A DNA stretch of 64,000 nucleotides, taken from NCBI GenBank assembly GCA_001636495.1, contig KV440964.1, positions 2,248,666 through 2,312,665 of the forward strand, in the 5' to 3' direction. Below, in pieces: positions 1-8,219 of the stretch. The notes under the pieces are model-generated. The model saw only the letters and a program-made list of their open reading frames with translations. It had not been told where the DNA came from and ran no database searches. Both the position numbers and the translations under genes were made by a program. Numbering within the stretch: position 1 is the stretch's first letter; each line of letters starts with the position of its first letter. The DNA comes from Sutcliffiella horikoshii (GTDB taxonomy: Bacteria > Bacillota > Bacilli > Bacillales > Bacillaceae_I).

Positions 1-486
1 GAGGTGCTCACGCTTAAGCTGGCAACGTACCCAGGAAGACCTGAGCTTCCATTGCTTGCTCAATACCTGCAGGGCGAAGCTGCATCTGCCGGAGTTAAAA
101 TAGAAATTGTCACCATCGAAAACATTGATAGTTATTTATGGGAGAAACAGGATGAGTGGGATATGGTGACTTACTCTAACCTGACAGCTCCCCGTGGGGA
201 TGGCGGTTACTTCCTTAATGTTGCTTATTTGCCGGAGGGGGCGTTGAATCCTGGCCAAATTAATATTCCGGAATTAAATGAATTAACCCAACAATTAAAC
301 ACTACAGCAGATCCGGAAAAAAGAATGGAGCTACAGAAAGAAGCTGTGGCTGTTATACAGAAAGAGGTTCCACACTCCTTCATCTTGCACCCACACATTA
401 TCGTAGGCGTAAATGATAGAGTGAAAGATTGGGAGCCAGGATCAGAAGAATATTACCTAATAACAAACAAGATGGATGTAAAATAA
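1..486 (+). CDS. ABC transporter substrate-binding protein, C-terminal part (oligopeptide/nickel family 5)
   Basis: Only the last ~161 codons are inside the window; the frame is open to base 1, so the start lies upstream. The visible part resembles the C-terminal lobe of family 5 solute-binding proteins (DppA/OppA/NikA/CntA type): a late segment with LPLLAQYLQGEAASAGVKI, then a Gly-rich stretch, a helix with TADPEKRMELQKEAVAVIQ, and the terminal VNDRVKDWEPGSEEYY. In this family such proteins are extracellular lipoproteins that hand a peptide or metal chelate to the permease. The permease and ATPase genes follow on the same strand, which supports the call. Substrate cannot be decided from this fragment. 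Confidence 0.85.
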   Translation, partial: EVLTLKLATYPGRPELPLLAQYLQGEAASAGVKIEIVTIENIDSYLWEKQDEWDMVTYSNLTAPRGDGGYFLNVAYLPEGALNPGQINIPELNELTQQLNTTADPEKRMELQKEAVAVIQKEVPHSFILHPHIIVGVNDRVKDWEPGSEEYYLITNKMDVK

Positions 487-493
487 AATGATG

Positions 494-528
494 AAGTGAA
501 AGTATCCTAGATGCTTTCACTTTTCTTC
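494..528 (+). terminator. Intra-operon intrinsic terminator/attenuating hairpin
   Basis: AAGTGAAAG (494-502) pairs with CTTTCACTT (514-522). The stem extends inward through a G-T wobble to a 5-nt loop and is followed by a T-rich tract. It lies between the binding-protein gene and the permease genes, where partial termination would give more binding protein than membrane components, a common arrangement in ABC importer operons. Confidence 0.6.
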
Positions 529-550
529 ATGAAAAGAAGTGGGTGGAAAA

Positions 551-1501
551 ATGCGACAGGTTGTTTCTATTATCGGCTCAAGGTTATTTCAATTGACTAT
601 TATGATTTTGATGCTTTCCTTCGCAACATTTGTCCTGATGAAAATAGCCCCGGGAGATCCGGTCAGGGCATTATTGAAAGTGGATGATGTTGTATCCACC
701 ACAGAGGATAAAGAAAGGGTCATGAAAGAATATGGATTTGATAAACCGATTTTAATCCAATATGTCCAATGGCTATGGAATGTAGTTCAATTGGATTTAG
801 GAGAGTCTATTATCTCTAAGCGGCCTGTATTGGATATCATTTTGGATAGACTCCCAGCAACCTTCGCCTTATCCCTAGGAGGCCTGATTGCCCTTTTTGT
901 TATTGCTGTGCCCCTCGGTGTACTTGGGGCGGTATATGAAGGAAGGTGGCCGGATTATATCAGCAGATGGTTTGCCATACTCGGTGCATCCATCCCTAGC
1001 TTTTGGCTTGGGTTACTACTCATCTACTTTTTTTCATTAAAGTGGAATCTGCTGCCAGTTATGGGGAAGGGAACACTTGCCCACTTTGTCCTGCCTTCTA
1101 TCACCCTAGGGATTGCAATGGCACCTTTATATATAAAATTACTGAGGGAAAGGCTCGTTTCTACCTTGCAGAGTACATATATCGAATCGGCTTATGCGCG
1201 GGGATTGGGAAAAGGAAGAATCCTTTTATTTCATGCTTTACGCGGTAGTCTCGTACCCCTTGTAACTATGTTTGGCTTGAGTATTGGGAGTCTTCTCGGA
1301 GGGATTACCGTAATTGAGATTCTATTCTCCTGGCCGGGTATGGGAGAAATGATTGTTCAAGCAGTGATGCAACGGGATTATCCGTTAATCCAAGGATACA
1401 TTATGGTGATAGGTCTCTTAGTGGTCATGACCAATTTAATGGTTGATTTGCTCTATTTGATCATAGATCCACAGATTAGGCATGGAAGGGAGATAAGTTA
1501 A
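551..1501 (+). CDS. ABC transporter permease, NikB/DppB family
   Basis: Integral membrane subunit of a peptide/nickel-type ABC importer, about six transmembrane helices in 316 residues. The cytoplasmic coupling (EAA) loop is recognisable as YIESAYARGLGKGRILLFHA around residues 208-227. The ATG at 551 is preferred over the in-frame GTG at 539 because GGGTGG sits about 6-10 bases before it. The stop overlaps the start of the next gene (TAATG), indicating translational coupling with the second permease. Specificity (Ni, Co, metal-metallophore or peptide) is not shown by the sequence. Confidence 0.9.
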   Translation: MRQVVSIIGSRLFQLTIMILMLSFATFVLMKIAPGDPVRALLKVDDVVSTTEDKERVMKEYGFDKPILIQYVQWLWNVVQLDLGESIISKRPVLDIILDRLPATFALSLGGLIALFVIAVPLGVLGAVYEGRWPDYISRWFAILGASIPSFWLGLLLIYFFSLKWNLLPVMGKGTLAHFVLPSITLGIAMAPLYIKLLRERLVSTLQSTYIESAYARGLGKGRILLFHALRGSLVPLVTMFGLSIGSLLGGITVIEILFSWPGMGEMIVQAVMQRDYPLIQGYIMVIGLLVVMTNLMVDLLYLIIDPQIRHGREIS

Positions 1502-2355
1502 TGGAAAGCATGACGATAAAATGGAAAAGTACTAGTCTTCTTCGTAATCCTAATCTAGTGATTGGTTCCATTCTTGCGAGCTTACTGACTGGTGTCATTT
1601 TGTTTGGAAGCGCAATGGCTCCCCATGACCCTTTCCAAATAGATATGGGAAATAGGCTTAAAGAGGCTTCATCCATCCATTGGCTTGGGACAGATCAATT
1701 GGGCAGAGATGTCTTTTCAAGAATTTTGTATGGAGCCAAATTAACCATCGGGCTTGGATTGCTTGCGATTTTCCTTGCGATTGTAATTGGTGTTCCTATC
1801 GGCCTCCTCTCCGGTTACATAGGAGGGAAAGTAGATGCCGTTTTCATGAGAATAATAGATGGTATTTTGGCATTTCCCGATTTTATCCTGGCAATAGCTA
1901 TTGCCGGCATTTTGGGTCCGAACCTGACCAATATTGTGCTCGCCATCATTTTAGTCAGATGGATCATGTACGCGAGGGTTGTCCGAAGTCTGGTTATGGC
2001 AGAAAAGGAAAAAGAGTATATTCTTGTGTCTAAGATTTCTCATTCTAGTACATGGAAAACAATTCGCATGCATCTTTTTCCACAAGTGTTACCGGAGATC
2101 ATTGCGATGGCAGCCATTGATGTAGGTAAGGTGATACTCATGATCTCTGCCTTATCCTACATCGGACTTGGAGCACAACCGCCAATTCCGGAATGGGGGG
2201 CCATGTTGAATGAAGGGCGAGGATATTTTCAAGCAGTGCCTTCCCTCATGATTTATCCTGGTCTTGCCATCATGATAACCGTCTTAACATGCAATTTATT
2301 GGGAGATGGATTAAAAGATCACTTTGACATTAGAAAGGGCAGTGATAATCGATGA
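1501..2355 (+). CDS. ABC transporter permease, NikC/DppC family
   Basis: Second membrane subunit of the same importer, 284 residues. It has an N-terminal helix with LFGSAMAPHDPFQIDMGNRL, typical of DppC/NikC (short N-terminal domain PF12911-like), then the WLGTDQLGRDVFSRILYG motif that marks this family. The EAA loop near residues 172-195 is degenerate. Its start overlaps the upstream stop by one base and its stop overlaps the ATPase start (ATGA), so all four downstream transport genes are tightly coupled. Confidence 0.9.
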   Translation: MESMTIKWKSTSLLRNPNLVIGSILASLLTGVILFGSAMAPHDPFQIDMGNRLKEASSIHWLGTDQLGRDVFSRILYGAKLTIGLGLLAIFLAIVIGVPIGLLSGYIGGKVDAVFMRIIDGILAFPDFILAIAIAGILGPNLTNIVLAIILVRWIMYARVVRSLVMAEKEKEYILVSKISHSSTWKTIRMHLFPQVLPEIIAMAAIDVGKVILMISALSYIGLGAQPPIPEWGAMLNEGRGYFQAVPSLMIYPGLAIMITVLTCNLLGDGLKDHFDIRKGSDNR

Positions 2356-3179
2356 GTGAACCATTGCTTACTATTGAAGAATTAGTCGTAGAAACACACA
2401 ATGAGTCTAAAGCAATCATTAGCAGATTAAATCTACAGATTGCTAAAGGGGAAATGATTGGTTTGATAGGGGAAAGTGGTTGCGGGAAAAGCATGACGGC
2501 TAGAGCCATCTTGAACCTGCTTCCAGGACAAATGAATGTAAAAGGGAAGATCCTCTATAAAAATAGAAATCTATTAGGTCTGTCACATCAGGAACACCGT
2601 AAGCTTCTTGGGAAAGAGATAGGAATTATTTTTCAAGATTACAGAGGGAGTTTCACGCCTTTTATCCGAATAGGAAAACAAATAATGGAAACCATACAGG
2701 CGCATCATTCTCTCTCCAAAAAAGAAGCAAGAAAAATAGCATTGGATGTACTTACCGAAATGGGTTTAGAAGCAGAAAGAGTCTATAGAAGTTATCCATT
2801 TCAATTAAGTGGAGGGCAGGTACAAAGGGCTGCTATAGCCATGTCCCTAGCATTGAAGCCCTCATTGCTAATATGCGATGAGGTGACCACTGCGCTTGAT
2901 GTCATGAGTGGAGAAAAGGTATTGGATTATATTGAAAAGATGAGAAAGGAGACGGGGTGTGCGGTTATGATGATCACACACGATCTTACCCAGGCTTACA
3001 AGCGGACGGATAGGATATATGTGATGGAACATGGTGAGATTGTAGAAAGTGGAACTCCCGAAGTGATTCGATGTCATCATCAACACCCTTATACGAAAAA
3101 ATTATGCGGTTGTGTATTGGCTCTACCTGGAGAAAAAAATGTGGTGGAGTCGAATAGGGAGAAGGTGATGTCCATATGA
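2352..3179 (+). CDS. ABC transporter ATP-binding protein, NikD-like
   Basis: First nucleotide-binding subunit of the importer, 275 residues. Walker A GESGCGKS at residues 40-47, signature LSGGQVQR, and Walker B LLICDEVTTALD, where the usual DEPT is DEVT. The Ala-Leu-Asp D-loop and His-loop (MITHDL) are present. It lacks the long C-terminal oligopeptide-transporter extension, as in short NikD/CntD-type ATPases, though it does carry the peptide-family sequence HPYTKKL near the end. ATGA overlaps on both sides couple it to the permease and to the second ATPase. Confidence 0.9.
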   Translation: MSEPLLTIEELVVETHNESKAIISRLNLQIAKGEMIGLIGESGCGKSMTARAILNLLPGQMNVKGKILYKNRNLLGLSHQEHRKLLGKEIGIIFQDYRGSFTPFIRIGKQIMETIQAHHSLSKKEARKIALDVLTEMGLEAERVYRSYPFQLSGGQVQRAAIAMSLALKPSLLICDEVTTALDVMSGEKVLDYIEKMRKETGCAVMMITHDLTQAYKRTDRIYVMEHGEIVESGTPEVIRCHHQHPYTKKLCGCVLALPGEKNVVESNREKVMSI

Positions 3180-3946
3180 GTCAATTAATTGTAGAGAAGC
3201 TCGCGATCGAATATTCCAAAGGCGTTAAAGCCCTAGACAATGTGTCTCTCGCAGTAAATAAAGGGGAGTGTGTTGGGATTGTAGGAGAAAGCGGTAGTGG
3301 AAAGAGTACGCTTGCGAAGGTACTATTGGGTCTTCAACCTTATAAGGAAGGTTATATAGCATTTAACGGGAATCCAATTGTGCCAAAAAAGAAACAGGCG
3401 TTGCGGGAGTACCGCAGACAAGTCCAAATGGTATTTCAAGACGCTAACAGCACTCTTAATCCCAAACTTCCAATATGGAAAAGTGTTTTGGAACCATTAG
3501 ATAATTTCAAGGAGGTTCAGCCCTCTTTTCTAAATAGAAAAGAGGCATCCCGCAAAGAATTAGCGAAAGTACTCCTTGAAATGGTGGGTCTAGGCGGGCA
3601 TCTGTTGGAGCGGTTTCCAGGCGAGTTAAGTGGAGGGCAAAAACAGCGTGTTAGTATTGCCAGGGCACTAAGTCTAGAACCAGGCCTTCTAGTTTGTGAT
3701 GAACCTACCGCAAGCCTTGATGTTACCGTCCAAAAGCAAATCCTACAGTTACTAAAGAACCTTCAAGAAAAACAAGAAATGACGATACTTTTCATTTCGC
3801 ATGATATAAGAGCTGTCACCTTTTTATGCAACCAGATAATCGTCTTAAAAAATGGAATTGTAGTGGATCGGTTCCCATTGGAAGACCTATACCACGATAA
3901 GCGGCATCCATATACGAAGGCATTGATTAAGGCTGCTTCGTTTTAA
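3176..3946 (+). CDS. ABC transporter ATP-binding protein, NikE-like
   Basis: Second nucleotide-binding subunit, 256 residues, forming the predicted heterodimeric motor with the preceding ATPase. Walker A GESGSGKST, Q-loop MVFQDA, signature LSGGQKQR, Walker B LLVCDEPTASLD and switch His in FISHDI are all intact. The peptide/nickel family C-terminal HPYTKAL motif is present. It overlaps the upstream gene by four bases and is followed after 21 bases by a MATE transporter gene, probably in the same transcript. Confidence 0.9.
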   Translation: MSQLIVEKLAIEYSKGVKALDNVSLAVNKGECVGIVGESGSGKSTLAKVLLGLQPYKEGYIAFNGNPIVPKKKQALREYRRQVQMVFQDANSTLNPKLPIWKSVLEPLDNFKEVQPSFLNRKEASRKELAKVLLEMVGLGGHLLERFPGELSGGQKQRVSIARALSLEPGLLVCDEPTASLDVTVQKQILQLLKNLQEKQEMTILFISHDIRAVTFLCNQIIVLKNGIVVDRFPLEDLYHDKRHPYTKALIKAASF

Positions 3947-3967
3947 GGACAGAAAGGAAAAGAAGGA

Positions 3968-5302
3968 ATGAATATAGTAGTAGCAAAAGAGAAAGCAGCC
4001 TTTAGTAACAGGCAGTATGTAGCATTGGCATTTCCCCTAATTATTGCTGGAATTACCACACCGCTAATCGGAGCGGTCGATACGGCGGTTGTTGGAAGGC
4101 TGCCTGATCCCTCTTCCATAGGTGGAGTGGCAATTGGTGCTGTTATCTTCAATACTATGTACTGGCTTCTTGGATTTTTAAGAGTAAGTACAAGTGGCTT
4201 TACTGCACAGGCACATGGCTCAAATAATACCAATGAAACTATATTAACTTTACTAAGGCCGATGATTATCGCAATAATATTTGGCTTGTTTTTTATCATT
4301 TTTCAAAAGCCGATCTTACATATTGCAATAAATGTAATTGGAGGGAGCGAAGCGGTATCTTCCTTTGCCTCCACCTATTTTTCCATTCGCGTTTGGGGTG
4401 CCCCGTTTATCCTTATAAGCTATGTGTTTATTGGGTGGTTAATCGGAATGGGCAAGGTACGGCTATCCCTTGCCACCCAACTCGTTATGAATGTGATGAA
4501 CATAGTCCTTAGCATTGTATTTGTATTGGTTTTAGGACTGGGGGTGGCTGGAGTAGCCTATGCCACACTTATCTCTGAAATAAGTGTGGTTCTCTTTGGT
4601 GGATTCGTCATTGCCAGACATAACAAAATAGGGTTCTCCAGCGTAAAGCTTCGCATGATTTTAAATCCAGATCCTTTGATGAAAATGATAAAAGTAAATA
4701 GGGACCTCTTTTTAAGAACGGTATGTTTATTGGTTATGACCGGAATTTTCACATCCAAGGGTGCCGGTATGGGAGAAGTAACACTCGCGGCAAACGCAAT
4801 TCTGCTTCAAATTCATTATATAATGGCTTATTTAATTGGAGGATTTGCAAATGCCTCCAGTATTTTGACGGGCAGGGCTGTAGGAAGAAAAGATTCATTC
4901 CTATTTAAAAGAGCTGTAAATCTGTCTGCAGTATGGGGGTTAGGAACTGCTGTCATGCTGGCTATCATCATGATGCTATTTGGAGATGGTATTGTCACAT
5001 TGTTTACTAGTATAGACTCGGTGAGGGCAATGGCCATTGAAAACTTGGTGTGGTTGGTGATATTCCCGTTTGTGGGTTTTTGGGGTTTGCAACTAGAAGG
5101 GATATTTTCAGGGGCAACAGACGCGAAGTCTATTAGAAACTCTATTTTCCTTGCACTACTTCTATTTTTGTTGGTCATCTGGTTATTCGTACCGACACTT
5201 CAAAATCAGGGAATCTGGCTGGCTTTTGTTGTATTCAGTCTGGGACGCTCTATCTTTTTGTTTCTTTACCTTCCGAAACTCCAGCGACTACATTTTTCAT
5301 AA
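3968..5302 (+). CDS. MATE family efflux transporter (DinF-like)
   Basis: A 444-residue polytopic protein with about 12 predicted helices and MATE-type signatures near the N-terminus (LAFPLIIAGITTPLIGAVDT, then GFLRVSTSGFTAQAHG). MATE/DinF proteins export cationic or organic compounds using Na+ or H+ gradients. It starts 21 bases after the ABC ATPase with its own site AGGAAAAGAAGGA, so it is likely the last gene of that operon. An importer followed by an exporter resembles metallophore recovery operons such as cnt, but there the exporter is MFS type; the analogy is an inference. Confidence 0.88.
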   Translation: MNIVVAKEKAAFSNRQYVALAFPLIIAGITTPLIGAVDTAVVGRLPDPSSIGGVAIGAVIFNTMYWLLGFLRVSTSGFTAQAHGSNNTNETILTLLRPMIIAIIFGLFFIIFQKPILHIAINVIGGSEAVSSFASTYFSIRVWGAPFILISYVFIGWLIGMGKVRLSLATQLVMNVMNIVLSIVFVLVLGLGVAGVAYATLISEISVVLFGGFVIARHNKIGFSSVKLRMILNPDPLMKMIKVNRDLFLRTVCLLVMTGIFTSKGAGMGEVTLAANAILLQIHYIMAYLIGGFANASSILTGRAVGRKDSFLFKRAVNLSAVWGLGTAVMLAIIMMLFGDGIVTLFTSIDSVRAMAIENLVWLVIFPFVGFWGLQLEGIFSGATDAKSIRNSIFLALLLFLLVIWLFVPTLQNQGIWLAFVVFSLGRSIFLFLYLPKLQRLHFS

Positions 5303-5307
5303 TAGCA

Positions 5308-5332
5308 AGGAGGGGGGAGTGTTTTCCCCCTC
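5308..5332. terminator. Possible bidirectional hairpin between convergent genes
   Basis: GAGGGGG and CCCCCTC can pair around a short T-rich loop between the convergent MATE and CDGSH genes. There is no clean T-tract on either side, so its role as a terminator is uncertain. Confidence 0.35.
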
Positions 5333-5361
5333 AAGGCTTTACTGGTGGCGGCTGCGCCAAA

Positions 5362-5574
5362 TCAGTCGTTCAATACCTGAGCAGCCCGCACACAGGACTC
5401 AAAATTGCCTTTATGTGAAGCATCACAGTAGGGTAGCTTTTTAGATAGGCCGCAACGGCACAAAGTGAATGCCGGCTTGTCCTCAAATTTGTTTCCTTCT
5501 GCATCGATTAACTCCACATCACCGGTTACACGAAAGCCTCCATTATCCATTACTTTAATTGTTACTTTTGACAT
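5362..5574 (-). CDS. CDGSH iron-sulfur domain protein
   Basis: A 70-residue protein ending in a CDGSH-type 2Fe-2S motif: CRCGLSKKLPYCDASH, matching C-x-C-x2-(S/T)-x3-P-x2-C-D-(G/A)-(S/T)-H. The three Cys and one His are the cluster ligands in mitoNEET-like proteins. Start chosen at 5574 because AAGGAGGAG lies 6-8 bases before it; an 18-residue upstream extension has no comparable site. Small single-domain CDGSH proteins occur widely in bacilli, with electron or cluster transfer as the usual proposed role. Divergently oriented to yqkB, another Fe-S related gene. Confidence 0.85.
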   Translation of the reverse strand: MSKVTIKVMDNGGFRVTGDVELIDAEGNKFEDKPAFTLCRCGLSKKLPYCDASHKGNFESCVRAAQVLND

Positions 5575-5677
5575 TGGTAATCTCCTCCTTCTTATAAAGA
5601 TATTAGTATCGTACCTACAATTATCCATTTTGACAACAAGAACTTATCCACTACCATCCTTTCCTAATGCCTTCTAG

Positions 5678-5706
5678 TTATACTAATGAGCAATATATGG
5701 TACAAT
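5678..5706 (+). promoter_or_regulatory. Candidate sigma-A promoter for yqkB-yqkC
   Basis: TTATAC (5678-5683), a 17-base spacer and TACAAT (5701-5706), about 35 bases before the yqkB start. Confidence 0.45.
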
Positions 5707-5740
5707 CAGGCTAACAATGAAACAGTTGGAGGCATGAAAC

Positions 5741-6076
5741 GTGAAAGTAACGTTCACAGAGAAAGCAGCAGAAAGAGTAAAAGCAAAGCTTGAAAACCAA
5801 GAAGGAAAATGGTTGAAGCTAAAATATGATACAGATGGATGCGGATGTGTCGTTAGCGGAGTTTCCGCACTATGGATCACACCGGAAAAAGACGATGACG
5901 ATGTAGAGCTAGAAACAAACATAGGACCATTACTAATGGAAAAGTCCAAGCTTGTCTTTTTTGATGAAGACATGAAAGTCGATTTTGTGGAAAGTGCAAA
6001 CTGCTATATGTTGAAATGTCCGAGTCAGATTCTAAATCCACGTATGAGTTTATTGGTAGTGGAGGGAGCAAAATGA
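5741..6076 (+). CDS. yqkB: HesB/IscA-like iron-sulfur domain protein YqkB
   Basis: A 111-residue protein of the HesB-like (Fe-S biosynthesis) fold. The N-terminal [18 protein letters not shown] and the [16 protein letters not shown] segment are typical of the Bacillus YqkB branch, in which the A-type cluster-scaffold cysteines are not conserved as CxC at the C-terminus. It starts with GTG at 5741 after GGAGGC. Its stop overlaps the start of the next gene by ATGA. The exact function of this branch is not established; a role near Fe-S assembly is inferred from the fold. Confidence 0.8.
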   Translation: MKVTFTEKAAERVKAKLENQEGKWLKLKYDTDGCGCVVSGVSALWITPEKDDDDVELETNIGPLLMEKSKLVFFDEDMKVDFVESANCYMLKCPSQILNPRMSLLVVEGAK

Positions 6077-6321
6077 GCAATGGGGGTAAAATCAACTCAT
6101 TGAAAAATGTGGCCCAGTCCAAAACATGGGCTTCATTTTTAAATCACAATCATCCATACAGCCTGTTGCACTGGTCGATTGGTGGCATTAATCATGAAGA
6201 CAAAGATGTATGGCTGCTTCAGGATGAAGTAACATTTGAGGTTCAAGAGTTTGAGAATTTGGATGTTGCGGTTGAATGGATCTCGGAAAATATGGACGGG
6301 ATTACGGATGTGCTAGGGTAA
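6073..6321 (+). CDS. yqkC: YqkC-like protein (DUF2552)
   Basis: An 82-residue cytosolic protein beginning [19 protein letters not shown]. It matches my memory of Bacillus YqkC (DUF2552), a family of unknown function found next to yqkB. Start at 6073 fits the GGAGGG site at 6061-6066 and the ATGA overlap with yqkB; longer in-frame starts would sit inside yqkB. Aromatic-rich middle ([12 protein letters not shown]) and acidic end. No catalytic motif is visible. Confidence 0.7.
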   Translation: MSNGGKINSLKNVAQSKTWASFLNHNHPYSLLHWSIGGINHEDKDVWLLQDEVTFEVQEFENLDVAVEWISENMDGITDVLG

Positions 6322-6335
6322 GGTCGGTCTAGCGG

Positions 6336-6367
6336 AAAAGTCGGGGAACTTTGTTCTTCGGCTTTTT
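6336..6367 (+). terminator. Intrinsic terminator of yqkB-yqkC
   Basis: A 14-bp stem, AAAAGTCGGGGAAC (6336-6349) with GTTCTTCGGCTTTT (6353-6366), with G-T wobbles and a 3-nt loop, running into a T-tract. It lies directly after the yqkC stop. Confidence 0.85.
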
Positions 6368-6436
6368 TGTGTATCGGCGAGAGATAAAGAACTATAAACA
6401 AATCTCCTATATTCTCGGAGAATATGGAACCAATTA

Positions 6437-6465
6437 TTTACACCTCACCCAATCTTCTCTATAAT
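6437..6465 (+). promoter_or_regulatory. Sigma-A promoter of the ABC exporter operon
   Basis: TTTACA (6437-6442), spacer exactly 17, TATAAT (6460-6465). It lies 34 bases before the ATG at 6499, which rules out the upstream in-frame ATG at 6424 as the translation start. Confidence 0.7.
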
Positions 6466-6498
6466 AACAGTTATAATTTTCAGAATGGGGCCAAAAAT

Positions 6499-7449
6499 AT
6501 GAAAAAAGCAATTGAGGTAGAGAACTTATCAAGAACATACAAAATGAAAGGGGATAAAAAGACGGCACTTAATCAAATAAACTTCGAGGTCATGGAAGGG
6601 GAAGTGTTTGGACTTCTTGGACCGAATGGTGCAGGGAAAACCACCACGATAAAAATTTTGACGACGTTGCTTTTACCATCTGCAGGAAGCGCCAAAGTGC
6701 TAGGGTATGACGTGGTAAAAGAAGGCAGTAAGATCAGAGATAAAATAAACTTCGTCTACGGAGGGGAGCGCGGAGTTTACGGCCGTCTTACAGCAACAGA
6801 GTATATGCACTATTTCTGCACTCTTTATAAAATACCAAACAAAGAGCAGTCCCATCTGATTACCAAGTTACTAGAACTTGTAGGATTGATAAAGGCAGAA
6901 AACCAGAAAATACATACATACTCTAAAGGAATGGTACAACGACTACATATTGCAAGATGCTTGATCAATGACCCGAAAATAATCTTCCTTGATGAGCCGA
7001 CAATAGGGCTAGATCCGATTGGTGCAAGACTTCTCCGCGATATTGTGAAAGACCTTGCCCAAAAAGGTATTACCATCATTTTAACGACACATTACATGCA
7101 AGAAGCGGATGAGCTGTGTGATCGAATTGCGTTTATTAAAAATGGAGAAATCAGTATGATTGGTGACCCGACACATATTAAAGAGAGTTGCAACCATCTA
7201 AAGCTGTTTGAAGCTACTATGCAAGTATATGATACTGGCAAACTAAAAGAGGATAAGTTCCTGCAACAGGTAGACGTGACAGAAATTAAAGCGCCTTATT
7301 ACTCTGTTATGTTTCAGGTGGGAGTGGAAGAAGCCCATTTGGAGCAATTGAATGAATATCTTGCAAAGTATGGCGATGTCATTAAGCTTGAACGACGTGA
7401 GATATCGTTAGAAGATGCGTACGTACACCACATGAAGGATGTGGGGTGA
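6499..7449 (+). CDS. ABC-type exporter ATP-binding protein (DrrA/CcmA type)
   Basis: Nucleotide-binding subunit of an ABC-2 exporter, 316 residues. Walker A GPNGAGKTTT, Walker B IIFLDEPTIGLDP and His-loop TTHYMQEA are intact; the signature is YSKGMVQR, a common variant for this family. A C-terminal regulatory-type domain of about 90 residues follows the ATPase core. Two ABC-2 permease genes follow directly with an overlap of four bases and zero spacing. Likely exports a drug, lipid or peptide; the substrate is unknown. Confidence 0.9.
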   Translation: MKKAIEVENLSRTYKMKGDKKTALNQINFEVMEGEVFGLLGPNGAGKTTTIKILTTLLLPSAGSAKVLGYDVVKEGSKIRDKINFVYGGERGVYGRLTATEYMHYFCTLYKIPNKEQSHLITKLLELVGLIKAENQKIHTYSKGMVQRLHIARCLINDPKIIFLDEPTIGLDPIGARLLRDIVKDLAQKGITIILTTHYMQEADELCDRIAFIKNGEISMIGDPTHIKESCNHLKLFEATMQVYDTGKLKEDKFLQQVDVTEIKAPYYSVMFQVGVEEAHLEQLNEYLAKYGDVIKLERREISLEDAYVHHMKDVG

Positions 7450-8219
7450 CGAGCATGAATTTTTTCTTCTTATTAGGAAGAGAGCTCAAATATTTTACTA
7501 ACTTTCAAAACAAAATGTATCAGTTCCTACTATTTTTCCAGCCCTTGATGTTCCTGGCTATCGTCTATTTCCTGCAGCAAATGCGTGGGGATGTAAACGT
7601 AGAGAAGTTTGTAGTGGCATCTGCCTTGATTAGCATGTGGAGTTATGTGCTTTATTCTTCAGGATCGGCGTTAATTGCACAAAAATGGAGCGACACATTG
7701 AAGCTTTTGATTGCAGCGCCGGTCTCTTTATTCCAAGTGATTTTGACAAAGGCGATCAGTAATGCATTTATCGCTCTTTTATCCATGATTCTAAGCTTTG
7801 TATATGCAAGATTCATTTTTCAATTGCCGATCGGAATACCAAATTATTGGCTGTTTTTCCTTTCCGTTCTGGTACTGTTATTTTCATTAAGTGTTGTCGG
7901 CATGATACTTGCCATGGTATTTGTTGCGTTCCAAAATGTATTTGATTATCAGAATTTAATTTTGATCCCGGTTCTTTTAATATGTGGAGTGTTTTTGCCG
8001 GTGGACAGTTTGCCATGGATTTTTAGAGCGGTAGCATATGTTATTCCGATGACGTGGGGCATTCAGGGGGTATATGAAACCCTTGCATTGTCACCGCAAA
8101 TGTTTACGACCATGGGCGTTGCATTACTTGTAAGTGTTGTGTATTTTCTGCTGTCCATTTTCATCATCAAAAGAATGGAAATGGTGCTAAGAAACCATGG
8201 CAGTCTGGGGGCCATATAA
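7446..8219 (+). CDS. ABC-2 type permease, first subunit
   Basis: A 257-residue membrane protein with six predicted helices and the ABC-2 layout (N-terminal amphipathic segment, then SSGSALIAQKWSDTLKLLIAAP, similar to the family's conserved region). GTG at 7446 overlaps the ATPase stop; an ATG nine bases later (7455) is an equally possible start. It forms a heteromeric exporter with the next gene, whose ATG follows the stop immediately. Confidence 0.85.
   Translation: MTSMNFFFLLGRELKYFTNFQNKMYQFLLFFQPLMFLAIVYFLQQMRGDVNVEKFVVASALISMWSYVLYSSGSALIAQKWSDTLKLLIAAPVSLFQVILTKAISNAFIALLSMILSFVYARFIFQLPIGIPNYWLFFLSVLVLLFSLSVVGMILAMVFVAFQNVFDYQNLILIPVLLICGVFLPVDSLPWIFRAVAYVIPMTWGIQGVYETLALSPQMFTTMGVALLVSVVYFLLSIFIIKRMEMVLRNHGSLGAI

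Noticed and set aside
5151-5444. 97-codon plus-strand frame across the MATE/CDGSH border
   Set aside because: Overlaps two well-supported genes in other frames.
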